The notes under the pieces were generated by a model that was not told where the DNA came from, ran no database searches, and saw only the letters and a list, made by a program, of their open reading frames with translations. From NCBI GenBank assembly GCA_003194525.1, contig NBIV01000755.1, positions 1 through 21,397 of the forward strand: DNA of 21,397 bases. Direction: 5' to 3'. Source of the DNA: Gracilariopsis chorda. Its lineage: Eukaryota > Rhodophyta > Florideophyceae > Gracilariales > Gracilariaceae. The position numbers were made by a program, and so were the translations under genes. Shown in pieces: positions 1 to 8,813 of this stretch (its first letter is position 1; each line of letters opens with the position of its first letter).

Positions 1-456
1 CTACCCCTCTGTGCGTAAATTTGTTCACAAACCCCAAATCATAACAATATTAGTAAGAGTGATGATCGAGTACGAGAACAAACTATTATTAAACCAGGCT
101 TACAATACAACAAAGTCCTCAAAAGCTTCAAACCCTTCAAAGCTATGAGGAGAACCCATCCTTATGTCGTTGATTTAGCGCGTCAGCAGCGGCTAACATA
201 TCATATGCATCGTCGGCCTTTTTTCTGCTCGTCAGGTAGTTCTTTCCATGTTTTTTCCGTGTTCATGAATACGGACATGAGTTTCTGAGAACAGATCCTA
301 CGCACTCTGTACAGTTCTTGCCTTTTACTTAACGTGAGAAGACTCCGAATCATTCTTAGAGTTCGCCGCGCTGAAACTGAAAGCAGCGGCTGCGACATAA
401 CAAACGATGTATCGAAAAGCCTTGAAGGAGGAAGCGACACCAGCCTCAAAGACAGC

Positions 457-813
457 CTAAATCTTTCTCTTCGCATGAGTGGGTTTGATATATCGCAGAT
501 GCGCTAACAATTCTTCCAAGTTACCGGTTGGACCAGGACTGTTATATTCCGCGACAGGAGAACAAACCAATAGAGCACCAGGCTCCGGGACCTTTCCCTT
601 CGGTTGTTTGGCGGGACTCTTCACTTCATGCCCCTTATCAAAAGAGTTTCGATGCGCAGCTTCCTTCGTACGAGTACATGGTGTGGGCATGTTCGGAGTA
701 TCTGCCAGAATGGGTGAGAGTAGTGAAAGATTGGAGGCGATCTCAAGCTGTTCATCCGCGGAAGCGCGTTCTGGCTTTCGATTTAAACGTTGATATTCGT
801 GTTTCAGGCCCAT
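457..813 (-). CDS. Conserved ORF of repeat copy A, unrecognised
   Basis: An ATG-started frame of 118 codons, beginning MGLKHEYQRLNRKPE and ending in a basic tail near AHAKRK. It is hydrophilic and rich in Lys, Pro, Ser and Glu, with no membrane segment or motif I recognise. The same frame in copy B (17969-18328) is 119 codons long and differs at only a few residues near residue 29, the SPV(A/T)EY stretch and the C-terminus. It lies directly downstream of the proline-rich frame at 960-1362 in another reading frame, so it could be that protein's 3' part after a frameshift or splice. Survival without a stop in both copies, while the neighbouring frames are broken, is the reason for listing it. 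Confidence 0.45.
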   Translation of the reverse strand: MGLKHEYQRLNRKPERASADEQLEIASNLSLLSPILADTPNMPTPCTRTKEAAHRNSFDKGHEVKSPAKQPKGKVPEPGALLVCSPVAEYNSPGPTGNLEELLAHLRYIKPTHAKRKI

Positions 814-959
814 TTGCTGTTACACGAGGCGGTAACGTTATTCCTTTGTGATCCGCAAAAAAGGGCTGCCAAAGACGCTCGCATGGCTTCAATGGCCACC
901 TTTTGATGTTCGGGAGAGCAACCAAGCTCAACATCTGTGATGGGGGACGTGGGCGGCGA

Positions 960-1362
960 TTAAGTCCGAAGCGGGGGTGCAACCGGTCTTGGAGGCGGTT
1001 GTGGCGAGTGTGGTTTTGGCCGGTCGGTATCAACATAATCAGAGTGAGAATCATCTGAACCTTCGGAAGGACCGTATGTAATATGAATGATGTGTTTGTG
1101 ATGAGCAGAATACTGAACCGGACGCGCTTCAACAATGGGCTCGTCGTGTGGCTCAGCGTGGTTTGGAGGAACGAGTCGTTTTGTTTCATTGAGAACTGAA
1201 GTCATTTGATTCATGATTTGATCCATTTGGCTGCGAAGGCGGTCCCTCCTTTGCGGCGTTGGGATTTGAAGGGTCTATAGCAAGCATGTCACATTTGAGA
1301 TTTTCCCATTGTTGACGAAGATGTTCGCAACGCTCGAAAGCGGCATTGACGGCGTCGGACAT
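960..1362 (-). pseudogene. Coiled-coil and proline-rich protein, repeat copy A, frameshifted
   Basis: The ATG at 1362 opens a frame starting MSDAVNAAFERCEHLRQQWE, a probable coiled coil, but it shifts and stops after 58 codons. Copy A reads TTTGCGGCG where copy B reads TTTGCGCGGCG, so two bases are missing here. The next frame (about 1226 to 960) continues with RSQMDQIMNQMTSVLNE, a His/Asp/Ser region and a proline-rich end PHSPQPPPRPVAPP before a TAA. Coiled coil followed by a Pro-rich tail is typical of structural or gag-like proteins of mobile elements, but no named family is recognised. The start lies about 230 bp from the divergent plus-strand gene. Confidence 0.5.
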
Positions 1363-1592
1363 GGCGACGACGGTAAGTTGCGTTTGGTGTGGAGAGAGGG
1401 GGCAGGAGGGAGAAAAAAGGAAGAGGGAGTGCGCTTGTAGAGTGACGAGAACAGAAGTGAAGGTCAGTTCCAGAAAGCGGTTCCGGGTCGCGCGGACGAG
1501 GTTGCTGTGCTAGCGCGCTCGTCAGCTGTGCATCTTCTTCCATACAACGCGCGTGTGACGTGGCCTGAGGTGCGGTGCAGGCTACTGTTGCG
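1363..1592. promoter_or_regulatory. Putative divergent promoter region, repeat copy A
   Basis: This 230-bp gap separates the minus-strand ATG at 1362 from the plus-strand ATG at 1593, so both frames would need a promoter here. It holds a purine-rich tract (about 1391-1428) and GC-rich sequence with GCGCG motifs, and no TATA box that I can point to. The role is inferred from the head-to-head arrangement only. Confidence 0.25.
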
Positions 1593-3678
1593 ATGCCACC
1601 ACGTTTCCCGCCACGTGGACAGGTGGGCGCGGTTGCACAACAAATCTCAGCACGTCGCGCTCAACAAAAGAATCTTCTTTGGAAGATGCATCGAACGCGC
1701 AGCTCACCAGCAGCACGGCCGTCCGCTGCGCTAGCATCACCACCGCCGTCTTCACCTTTACCTACCCAGAGCGTCATGGGCAAATCTGAATTCGGTGACC
1801 CTCCGTGTCTCTATTCCTCGCCACACCCTCAGCCTGATGAGGCACAGACGGAGTTTACTCCGCGCTCGCCGCCTTCCTTACCGCCGTCTTCACAACCGCC
1901 TGTGCCACCGCCCTCTCCCTCGCAATGCGCTGTAGCCACACTTGCAAAGAGCGACCCTAGTCCCTCCCGCAATATGCGCACTGGGCCGCGACCGAATCGT
2001 CATCGATCCGGATCCGACAACACGTCAACAAGTGAACTAAATGCTCTCCCACTGCCTATGCTCCCCCGCGGAGCCATCCCGTCTGCCGTCGCCCTCGACC
2101 AAACCCAACCGTCTTCGATTTGGTACAGGAGGGCTTACACGCAGCCGTCGGGCCGTCTCAATTGTCTAGTCCTTTCTGCGGCGCAGGCGCTGGCAAGATA
2201 TCTCCAATCCTATTTTCGCGCGTCTTCGTCTCAGTCATGACACCAAAACGGATTCCACAAAGTTTGCGGTGCTCATTGCAGACGTTTTTAGGATCCATGG
2301 AGCGCAAAAACAGCTTTTCTCCAGACCGTTTCCCACCCCATGTGTCGCCTTGGCAGTACGAAGCCTTCAAGCTGCGCTGGGTTTGTGCGTTACAGCCAGT
2401 CATAACCCGTCACAGGACAACTGGCTCAAAGTTTTCTGGAGCGACGGCATTCAAATTCGACCTGATGTGTAGAGAAACCTGTCAAACTCTGCTCACGCCC
2501 TTGAAAAACAAGTATGCCATATCTGACCATGATCTACCACCAGTACAGATCCCATCACCAAATTACTGAACAGTACTTTCGGCGGTTACCACTGCTTTAT
2601 ATAAGCTTCTGCTTGATGTCAGTCCTCCACGCATGGTATAAACCGCTTGACACGCATCGGCACCTCGTTAATCGCCGAAATCTTTCGACGCTTTCAACTT
2701 CCACGTTCGCACCGGTTGAGGAACAATGTACACCAGACCCAGCCTTCCCAACGCTACCGTTTCCCAATCCAGAGGAAAAAGGTGCTCTGGACCTTGGCGT
2801 TGAAACTTGAAAACGATGCAATGCTCCAATTGTGGTTGCGAATGATCCTGATGCCGGTCTCTAGGGGCTGCCAAAATTTCAGCCCATGGGGCGCTGTGTA
2901 TATCACCGGTTATGAAATCGCACTGTTGCTGGCTGATCACTTGACCAAACACATAAACGATGATCTTACGCAATGTGCTGTCGTTGCCAGAACAGCTCTT
3001 TCAATGTTCTCGCCTCTATAGGCAAAACGAAAGGTTTCGTCTTCAGGGAAGCATTCACGGGACTCACGTAGATCAACAAGGTAACCTTGGACTTGAAGAA
3101 GAGAGAAAGATGCCCATTTTGGCCAATGAAGAAGCATTCGGGTATAATATCACAAGAAACATCGTTTGTGATAAAGACAGTTTTTTGCTGTGGCCATGAT
3201 GGCCCAGCTGATAGCCATTATATACGAAAAGGAGAATGCGATAGGCGAGCGCATACAAGAGTTGCTTATGGAGTACGGTATTAATTTGTCCAGCAACGGT
3301 TATTACCGCTTGACTGACTCTTGAACTAAGGCATCAGAAATATTCGACTCGGCCAGGGAAAATGGACTACCCAGTAAACTCTGCAGTGCTGTAGTGAATT
3401 CTGTCCGGGATCTGACGTATGGAAGGGAGACAGCTGAACCAAGTAGCAAAGCTCTCCTACCAGCAGATACCTCTTCACAATCCTTGAATTTTAGGTGCTC
3501 GAAGAAAAACAGCGATGACGAAGATTGTACTCTCATTATTCATTTGCGCGGAAGCGGCACTGGTAAGTTCACTTAGATCTTCACGGGTTTGATTTCAGTG
3601 CACCTGGAATTGATCTGGCCAGGACCCCTGCAACGTATCATTGTTGAGAAAGGAATGGAAATTTTCTCCCCAGCATAG
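1593..3678 (+). pseudogene. Long plus-strand protein of the repeat family, copy A, broken
   Basis: The ATG at 1593 opens a frame starting MPPRFPPRGQVGAVAQQ, with a basic Arg/Gln-rich N-terminus and then a long Pro/Ser-rich region. After several frameshifts and stops, protein-like segments follow. Around 2280-2570 there is a region with FKLRWVCALQPVITRHRTTG and a conserved Cys-rich stretch. Around 2700-2820 there is an acidic region (PFPNPEEKGALDL). Around 3187-3324 there is a helical segment ending IQELLMEYGINLSSNGYYRL before a TGA shared with copy B. The frame beyond that TGA stays open to about 3494. I recognise no catalytic motif and no family. The summed length would be around 650 residues. 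It could be a transposon-encoded protein or a multicopy host gene. Confidence 0.5.
3563..3598 (+). other. Possible 36-base intron with canonical borders
   Basis: The sequence starts GTAAGT and ends TTTCAG, and both borders are kept in copy B (about 21083-21118). Read unspliced, the frame from about 3500 stops at once after the donor. Removing the 36 bases joins GGC ACT G to TG CAC CTG and extends the frame by about 26 codons (VHLELIWPGPLQR...) to a TAG at 3676-3678 present in both copies. This is short for an intron in most eukaryotes, so chance is a real alternative. Confidence 0.3.
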
Positions 3679-3712
3679 CGGAAGATGCTGTCAGTAGCTT
3701 TTCCTCAAGCGG

Positions 3713-3990
3713 AAACTGACGAGACATCACGTGTTTTGTTGTTTCTCCATCGCACAGAGCCGAAAATCAATACTACACAGAGCTCCGGACTACGAACGAA
3801 GAGCACAAAAGTAGATCAGCTGAGCGATTCTTGAATCATGCCGTACGAGAGGCGGTACGTCAGGTATTGCGCCCATTAGCAAACCATGTTTTACAAAGAT
3901 GATAGCAAACCATGTTTTACAAAGATGACCCGTGTTGGTCAAAATGGATCCGTCAACGAGACGGAGAGAGGCGCACAACAGATGAATGTA
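3713..3990 (+). pseudogene. Continuation of the repeat's plus-strand frame beyond the shared repeat
   Basis: After the TAG at 3676-3678, the plus-strand frame of the repeat stays open across the repeat boundary (RKMLSVAFPQAETDETSRVL) to about 3830. An adjacent frame, reachable by a one-base shift near 3757, reads an Arg/Glu-rich helical stretch (SAERFLNHAVREAVRQVLRP) to about 3900. A polypyrimidine run ending CACAG (about 3735-3758) and a GTAAGT at about 3988 could also delimit an exon here. Copy B lacks all of this. Either the element is longer than the shared 3.7 kb and copy B is truncated, or this is flanking sequence that happens to be open. No family is recognised. Confidence 0.3.
3877..3928. 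repeat. 26-bp perfect tandem duplication
   Basis: Two perfect head-to-tail copies of a 26-base unit, 3877-3902 and 3903-3928, each beginning TAGCAAACC and ending AAAGATGA. Since 26 is not a multiple of three, the duplication changes the frame, and it creates adjacent TGA TAG stops. It looks like a recent slippage or repair duplication. Confidence 0.95.
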
Positions 3991-4067
3991 AGTAGTTCGC
4001 ACGTACTGGCATCAACAGTTCACTGTATCAGGGTGTCGTCGTAGCCAAGTTGAGAAAGGAAGAATCT

Positions 4068-4770
4068 TTACTCAGTGGTTGTCAACTCCCCTATTTCTGC
4101 CAGCTTCTTTATCAGGCTTGTGAGCTGTGAATTCAACTCATCAGCAGATGTCCTAATCTTTGCAAAAACCGTTGGAGGTGCATTGTCTGCAAACCCAGTG
4201 GCACTCATCCTCTTTCCTAGGCAGTTGGAGTTTTTACATTGACAGACTGCTTTTCAATCCTCTTCAATTCCTTTTCAAAATCGATCATATCAGGCATGGG
4301 TATGACGCCCCCGAGATTGTTGCAATGTAAAAATGAAGGGCATTGCCGCCGAAATCTGTTTCAGTAGCGGATCCTCCCACACCGTCAATGAGTTTAATCG
4401 TCAGTTTCTCAGAATTAAATTTGGTCAGAAAAGTAGCATCCCCTTCTTGGCATGTACATCCGACGCTGGGACGGCGTCAGTTCGAATTGAGAGATAAAAT
4501 TGTCGACCATGGTCCACTTGATACTCTGCTCTAGCATTTCGTATGTAGCGAAACAGAAATTGCATTCTTTCAAAGCGCTCTATAGCCTCTTGCTCAATGC
4601 TTCCGCCAGGTGGACATTACGCAATAATTAGTGCCTGCTTTGGGCTGCCTTCTCACGTGAAGCGATGCCAGATTTCGTTTGTGACATGTAGCATCAACGG
4701 ATGTACAAAACTAAGACATGTATCCATTACGTAGTGTTGTTCAGTGCTGGGGTACAGCCCAACAGCGGAA
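4068..4770 (-). pseudogene. Valyl-tRNA synthetase, C-terminal fragment, decayed
   Basis: Read on the minus strand, this gives the end of class Ia valyl-tRNA synthetase, which charges tRNA-Val. In order: the anticodon-binding domain motif MDTCLSFVHPLMLHVTNEIW (about 4730-4672), then ALIIA followed by a stop and CPP, then ERFERMQFLFRYIRNARAEY (about 4590-4530), whose IRNARAEY is a family hallmark. Next come MPDMIDFEKELKRIEK (about 4300-4255) and the C-terminal tRNA-binding coiled coil (KRMSATGFADNAPP, about 4210-4085), ending at a TAA at 4068-4070. There are in-frame TGA and TAA stops and at least two frameshifts. The Rossmann catalytic domain (HIGH, KMSKS) is absent. The upstream edge near 4770 follows a pyrimidine tract ending CCCAG that could be a splice acceptor, so this may be a genomic rather than a retrocopied fragment. 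Confidence 0.88.
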
Positions 4771-5345
4771 GAGGGCAGAAAAGAAACGGTAGATGGAGGA
4801 ATGCACTCGAACTGGGATTTAGTGGACAAGAAGGAGATGTTAGATTACAAAAAGGGTTAAACGGCGTTATGTGGTGAGTTAGTGCATGGAAATCGAAACT
4901 TTGTACAGTTTGGAGAACTTACAATCATCTTTCTTAAGCTCTGACTGGAACTCATCCTCACAAAGGGAGGAAGTGAACCATCCACTGAAGGCAGACAATT
5001 GCTTGCAAGGAACTTTGAGCAAAACATGTCAGTTAAATCTCTTCGTTGACGTTGTGGATACCGTATTAAGAGTGAACCTTTAACTTTTTGGATTTGTGAG
5101 TAGTGCTGCACGTGGTGCGTGAGGGTAATGGAATTAGATTTTAGAATAGGCAACGAGTACATCGGACGACAAACTTGTGACATGGACGTAAACTTTGGGT
5201 AAACATGCGCAGCACATGGTGTGATGTGGGCGGCTAGTTTGGTAGCGCAAACTGCACGGAAGAGTCTTACAAGGGTGAAGCGCGAGAGACGTTCGAGCGC
5301 GGACTAACAGCGTCGACTTGTGCTTGAGAGCTAGACAGCTGCAAC
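4771..5345. other. No recognisable gene; short overlapping frames
   Basis: The longest frames here are 108 codons on the minus strand (4857-5183, Ser-rich) and 65 codons on the plus strand (4886-5083). They overlap almost completely, and neither has a motif or composition I can place. No repeats or strong hairpins stand out. Confidence 0.5.
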
Positions 5346-5585
5346 ATGAAGCGATACCGTCCCACTTGGCACGACAGCAGGCTGAAATTCTGCCTACAAA
5401 AGCGGGCTGGGGAGGCAAAAGCGGTTGGAAGCAAATTCACAACTCGCGGCGCGGTCTCTAGGAGGGACGGAAATGAGACTGTATGTGCAAGCAGTGCGCG
5501 GTACGCTGCTGCGTACAAGGGTAGCGCTTATGTATTTGATAATTTGTATGGCACACAAGCTGTGATGCAATGGCTAAAGGGTTAG
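5346..5585 (+). CDS. Unrecognised 79-codon ORF
   Basis: An ATG-started frame beginning MKRYRPTWHDSRLKFCLQKR, basic in its first half and richer in Ala, Tyr and Gly at the end. No signal peptide, membrane helix or known motif is visible. A minus-strand frame covers 5267-5518, so at least one of the two is a shadow. There is no supporting context, and it may well be non-coding. Confidence 0.15.
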   Translation: MKRYRPTWHDSRLKFCLQKRAGEAKAVGSKFTTRGAVSRRDGNETVCASSARYAAAYKGSAYVFDNLYGTQAVMQWLKG

Positions 5586-5914
5586 ACGTCTACCTTTCGT
5601 CGCCGGAGAGGGCAACTGCGGACAAGCGCTGTAATCCGCCGTGACGGCCTGTGACCGCCGCGGCGCTGAAGCGCCAATGAGAGGCGCGCATGGCGGCCGC
5701 ATCGCACTCGCGTCACGACGCGCCGCGCACATGCGCACATGCGCAGCCGGCGAGCAGCGACCGCAGCAACGCAGCGACCGCAGCAACAGAGCAGCCCTTC
5801 ACAGGTGCTCGCCATCGCAGATATCCAAAGCTTCATGCTCAGCCCCAAAAATCAACACCCAAAAATGAAAAATACCCAAACAACCTCCCGCTTCCGCCCC
5901 TTTGAGCGCAGCTG
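5586..5914. other. GC-rich stretch without a recognisable gene
   Basis: About 5590-5800 is strongly GC-rich with many CpG and short inverted motifs (for example CCGCGGCGCTGAAGCGCC), followed by an A-rich run around 5840-5885. Several short frames exist in all phases, as expected for GC-rich DNA. The contrast with neighbouring AT-richer DNA suggests a CpG-island-like or regulatory stretch, or a junction between sequence blocks. It lies just past the 3' end of the minus-strand gene at 5915-7302. Confidence 0.4.
5755..5788. repeat. 17-bp tandem pair in the GC-rich stretch
   Basis: Two adjacent copies of CAGCGACCGCAGCAAC plus one base (5755-5771 and 5772-5788), differing only at the last base. 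Confidence 0.85.
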
Positions 5915-7302
5915 TTATCTACCCTCCGTACGTCTCACGAGAGCTACCGATCGCTTGCCTTGACGCGCAGTTCCAGGCATCACAGAAATGCGCGTAGATC
6001 TGCCGGGCATGGAGCTCTGACACGTCGGCTCCGCCTTGCGGTTCGCCTCGCGTTCCTCCTTGGCGCGTTCCTTGTCGCGAATGCGCGTGTCAATCATCTC
6101 TGCCAGCATCGCAAAGACATCCGGCATGGGCTCACCCGCCTTCCTCATAGCGTTCAAAACGCGACAACGATTGATCACATTGTACAACTTCTGCTTGCGG
6201 CGCAAGCTGTACGATGTGATCAATTGTTGTTGCGTATGGTAGCCGATCGACGCCTTAAACCTCGGCGCGCCTGAAAACTTAAACGTCTTTCCGACTGTGC
6301 GGCACCTCTCCAGCAGTCTGTAGTCATTCACACGACGACTGTCTCCTTTGCAATGATCGCGCAGCGGCACACCGTCCGGAGCACCGGTTCCATGCATGAT
6401 CCATAAATACATGTCTACCACAGCCTCCCAGTCATTCAGATAGGCTTCGTCCACATCCGAGGACGTGGAGCCGTGGCTGCGGGTACGCACGCTATGGAAT
6501 CAATCTTCGCCACCCTCAAACGCGCTGGGGTTGGATGTGGGCATTGTGCGTGCGGACAGACGGCTGCGTTTGCAGGGACGTTCCGTCATTGGCGAAGACC
6601 GAGGTAGAGAGGGCACGGACGCCAACGTGCCGAGGGCCTGTGGAGGCCGCTGTTCAGGGGCGTATTGGAGGGTAGGAGCACGCTGAGACGTGCGGCCGGC
6701 CGGATGCACAGGCGCCACGGGTGGTATGGGGTTAACTGTCGCGGGGGTAGGGGCTCCATTGCCCGACTGTGGGCAGGACGTGACTCGAGTTAAGCCCTCT
6801 CCGTCAGCAAAGGTTAGATTGACGGTGCAGCTGGAGTGAAAGTTGAAGGTGTCTGTGTGTAAGGAAACGAAGAAAGAAGAACTTGTTTGTCAGCAGCTGG
6901 CAAAAGGGAGGTAGAAAGGGGGTGGGGCGGAGGGATTGGTGAGCCATTGAACATACAATAGTTTTGAACATAAGTCTGCACGCCCGTTACTTGAAGTTGA
7001 GCAGGCTCACCATTGGGGTGGTCATTATGAGAGACCACTGGCGGCAGATTGCTCGGGCCTGGCGCCGTTTTGTTCGTCAGGTTCTGCGGAGGGTGCTGCG
7101 GAGGGTGCTGCGGAGGGTGCTGCGGAGGGTGCTGCGGAGGGTGCTGCGGAGTGTGTGGAGGAGAGAGCGGCGAACGGAGCTGTAAAGGGTGATGCAGAGG
7201 GTGCTGCAGCGGGAGCGGGAGCCGCGGCGGGAGCTGCGGGGGGTGCTTTGGAGAAGGCTGATTATTACGTGAACCGTGGGGGCCGGGGGGAGTCACGTTC
7301 AT
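5915..7302 (-). pseudogene. Proline-rich protein with QHPP repeats and a C-terminal helical domain, broken once or twice
   Basis: The ATG at 7302 opens MNVTPPGPHGSRNNQPSP, followed by Pro/Leu/His/Gln-rich sequence with six in-frame QHPP units (DNA repeat 7083-7154). The first frame ends at a TAA at 6816-6814. A second frame, protein-like from about 6880 (HTDTFNFHSSCTVNLTFADG), runs to 5915. Its only interruption is one TGA near 6499-6497, between AFEGGED and FHSVRTRS. The C-terminal 190 residues are not low-complexity: NDWEAVVDMYLWIMHGTGAP, then YSLRRKQKLYNVINRCRVLN, then a charged probable coiled coil IRDKERAKEEREANRKAE and a basic tail. I do not recognise the family. A disordered N-terminus plus a compact helical domain fits a gag-like or DNA-binding element protein, or a lineage-specific host gene. 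If the TGA and the shift were sequencing errors, it would be a gene of about 460 residues. Confidence 0.5.
7083..7154. repeat. 12-bp tandem repeat, six units, coding QHPP on the minus strand
   Basis: Six consecutive units of GCTGCGGAGGGT, the first with one mismatch (TCTGCGGAGGGT) and the last ending GTGT, at 7083, 7095, 7107, 7119, 7131 and 7143. The period is a multiple of three, so copy-number change keeps the reading frame of the gene at 5915-7302. Confidence 0.95.
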
Positions 7303-8550
7303 TTGTGGGTGCCAAAGGTTGAGCCGTTATTTCTGTTTTTGGGACGATGGAGGTGCAAGCGGAGTTGGTAATGGGAAGGGTCACAGGTTCTGCCTTTCTT
7401 GGTTTTCGAAGAGAGGTGGGGCGGCGAAACAGAGCGGTGCCGACGCGCGCTCCCTTAAGTACGGAAGCTGGTGGTGCGAAGGTAGGTGGGCGCCACGTGC
7501 GGATGCTGTTTTTCGCGTTAGTTTGGGTGCAGTACCGGAGCACGTGGCGGGGGGTGCGCTGTCCGCGGCGCGTTTGTGCCGCGTCCAGAGAGCGTGCGTA
7601 TAACGCGTGCGAACGGCTCGCTGGAGGGGGGAGGGGGGGGAGAGAGTGTCGGTGACGGGGTGTAACTTTTTGAATGGACGGGCGGGCTTTTCCCTCCTCC
7701 AACACTTATTTCTGCTGCGTATGTGACAGCGTCGGTTTCGTACCGGCACTGTCCTTGGCGCGGCTGCCCTCAAGGCGGCGTTTTGACCGCTTTTCGAGCC
7801 GGCTGAAAAAGAAAAATGTGATCGCTGCCAGCTGGCGGGAGAAAGTGACGGCGATTGAAATGCCAAACGGCTCTGTGTTCGATTTCACCTGTGTGTCAGC
7901 GCTTTTGGTCGGGTATTGCTGATTATCGACAACGAAGGTAGCCGCATCGATCGCGCCTGTTCGGTGCATTCTCCCGGAAACATGTAGATACCACGGATTT
8001 TGCGCTTTCGGCAATCTCCCTCCGGCAGCCTTGCTTCGGCCGTACCGCGCTTGTGATGCACCTACGTAGAGATTACAAGACGCGCTGTCTCAAGATTCAC
8101 GTGACACCCTGCGGTCGATCTCTCAACGCACAACGTGCCAGGTGGTGGGTTGAGAGGTAGTACCTTGCCACGCACCAACATCACACCCGTCGCATTGCTC
8201 CCGTGACCGATATTCACCCTGGCCATCATTGGTAACATGCCGAACGCTCCAACTCAGCGCGCTCACGTACAATCCGTTTCCGCACCAAATGTACTCCGAA
8301 AATGGTAACACTTTCTACTTCAATGCAGACACGTAGTCCTTCAAGGACGTATGGTTCCTTCCCAACTTGCTCTCGCATTCAAGCTACCTCGCCTTCATGT
8401 TTGTGTCTGCTGTCGTTTCCGACACTAAAAGAGAGTGTCCGAGCCCTCGCCACTCACTCTCGGCCCTTCAAACATGTTAACATGTACTTGCTACTAGTGG
8501 CGAACTGTTCTAACCCACAATGAAGAAATTAGAGAACGGAATGTTTACAT
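7303..8550. other. Upstream region of the 7302 gene; no recognised gene
   Basis: The part from 7303 to about 7660 is GC-rich and G-biased on the plus strand, ending in a G-rich tract near 7621-7645; it lies where the promoter of the minus-strand gene starting at 7302 should be. Overlapping frames exist on both strands (for example 7706-8014 minus, 102 codons; 7347-7655 plus, 102 codons), but their length is what such composition allows by chance, and I recognise none. Around 8290-8440 a plus-strand frame reads a protein-like ENGNTFYFNADT, stop, SFKDVWFLPNLL that could be another decayed exon of unknown origin. Confidence 0.35.
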
Positions 8551-8574
8551 TAAACAGGAGTACGCTCCTGTTTA
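8551..8574. other. Perfect 10-bp hairpin with TACG loop
   Basis: TAAACAGGAG, loop TACG, CTCCTGTTTA: ten perfect base pairs with a four-base loop. There is no T-run after it and no CTRR motif close by, so neither a bacterial-type terminator nor a Helitron end is supported. Confidence 0.9.
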
Positions 8575-8606
8575 CTTTCAACGCAAAAAACAACTATACA
8601 CACAAG

Positions 8607-8620
8607 ACACACACACACAC
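8607..8620. repeat. (AC)7 microsatellite
   Basis: Seven AC units inside an A/C-rich stretch (8583-8640). Confidence 0.95.
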
Positions 8621-8813
8621 ATGAACAAAACATGCAAAAGTGAAAGTGTCAACACGGTTCTCCCACTACAAGGACTCCAAGTACTCTAGATGCCTTTCTC
8701 TTCATATTAGCCTTAGTGAAGATGTGACAACGAGCTGCAGGTATCTTCTGGCAGATTTCGCGGCAGTGCGGACAGATCCACGTTCCGCTCGCCTTTGCAC
8801 TTTCAAAGTCCCA

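Larger units (their letters stand above)
1..3712. repeat. Long direct repeat, copy A (about 3.7 kb)
   Basis: This stretch recurs in the same orientation at 17510-21232. Similarity begins at the first base of the window, so the true left end may lie outside. It stops after CTCAAGCGG at 3712, where copy A continues AAACTGACG and copy B continues GGCCCGAG. Over the first 480 bases I count about ten differences, mixing substitutions and one-base indels. I see no terminal inverted repeats, no TG...CA ends, no tRNA-like primer site and no polypurine tract, so it is not an obvious LTR or TIR transposon. It carries divergently arranged broken reading frames, annotated separately. Confidence 0.97.

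Noticed and set aside
201..476. Minus-strand 91-codon ORF at the left end (and its 17703-17915 counterpart)
   Set aside because: The frame differs between copies because of indels and lengthens or shortens accordingly; the composition is not protein-like and no motif is seen.
7083..7154. The 12-bp repeat as a CRISPR array or plus-strand RRVL-repeat protein
   Set aside because: There are no spacers. The repeats are contiguous and in frame with the longer minus-strand QHPP-coding gene, so the plus-strand RRVL reading is a shadow.
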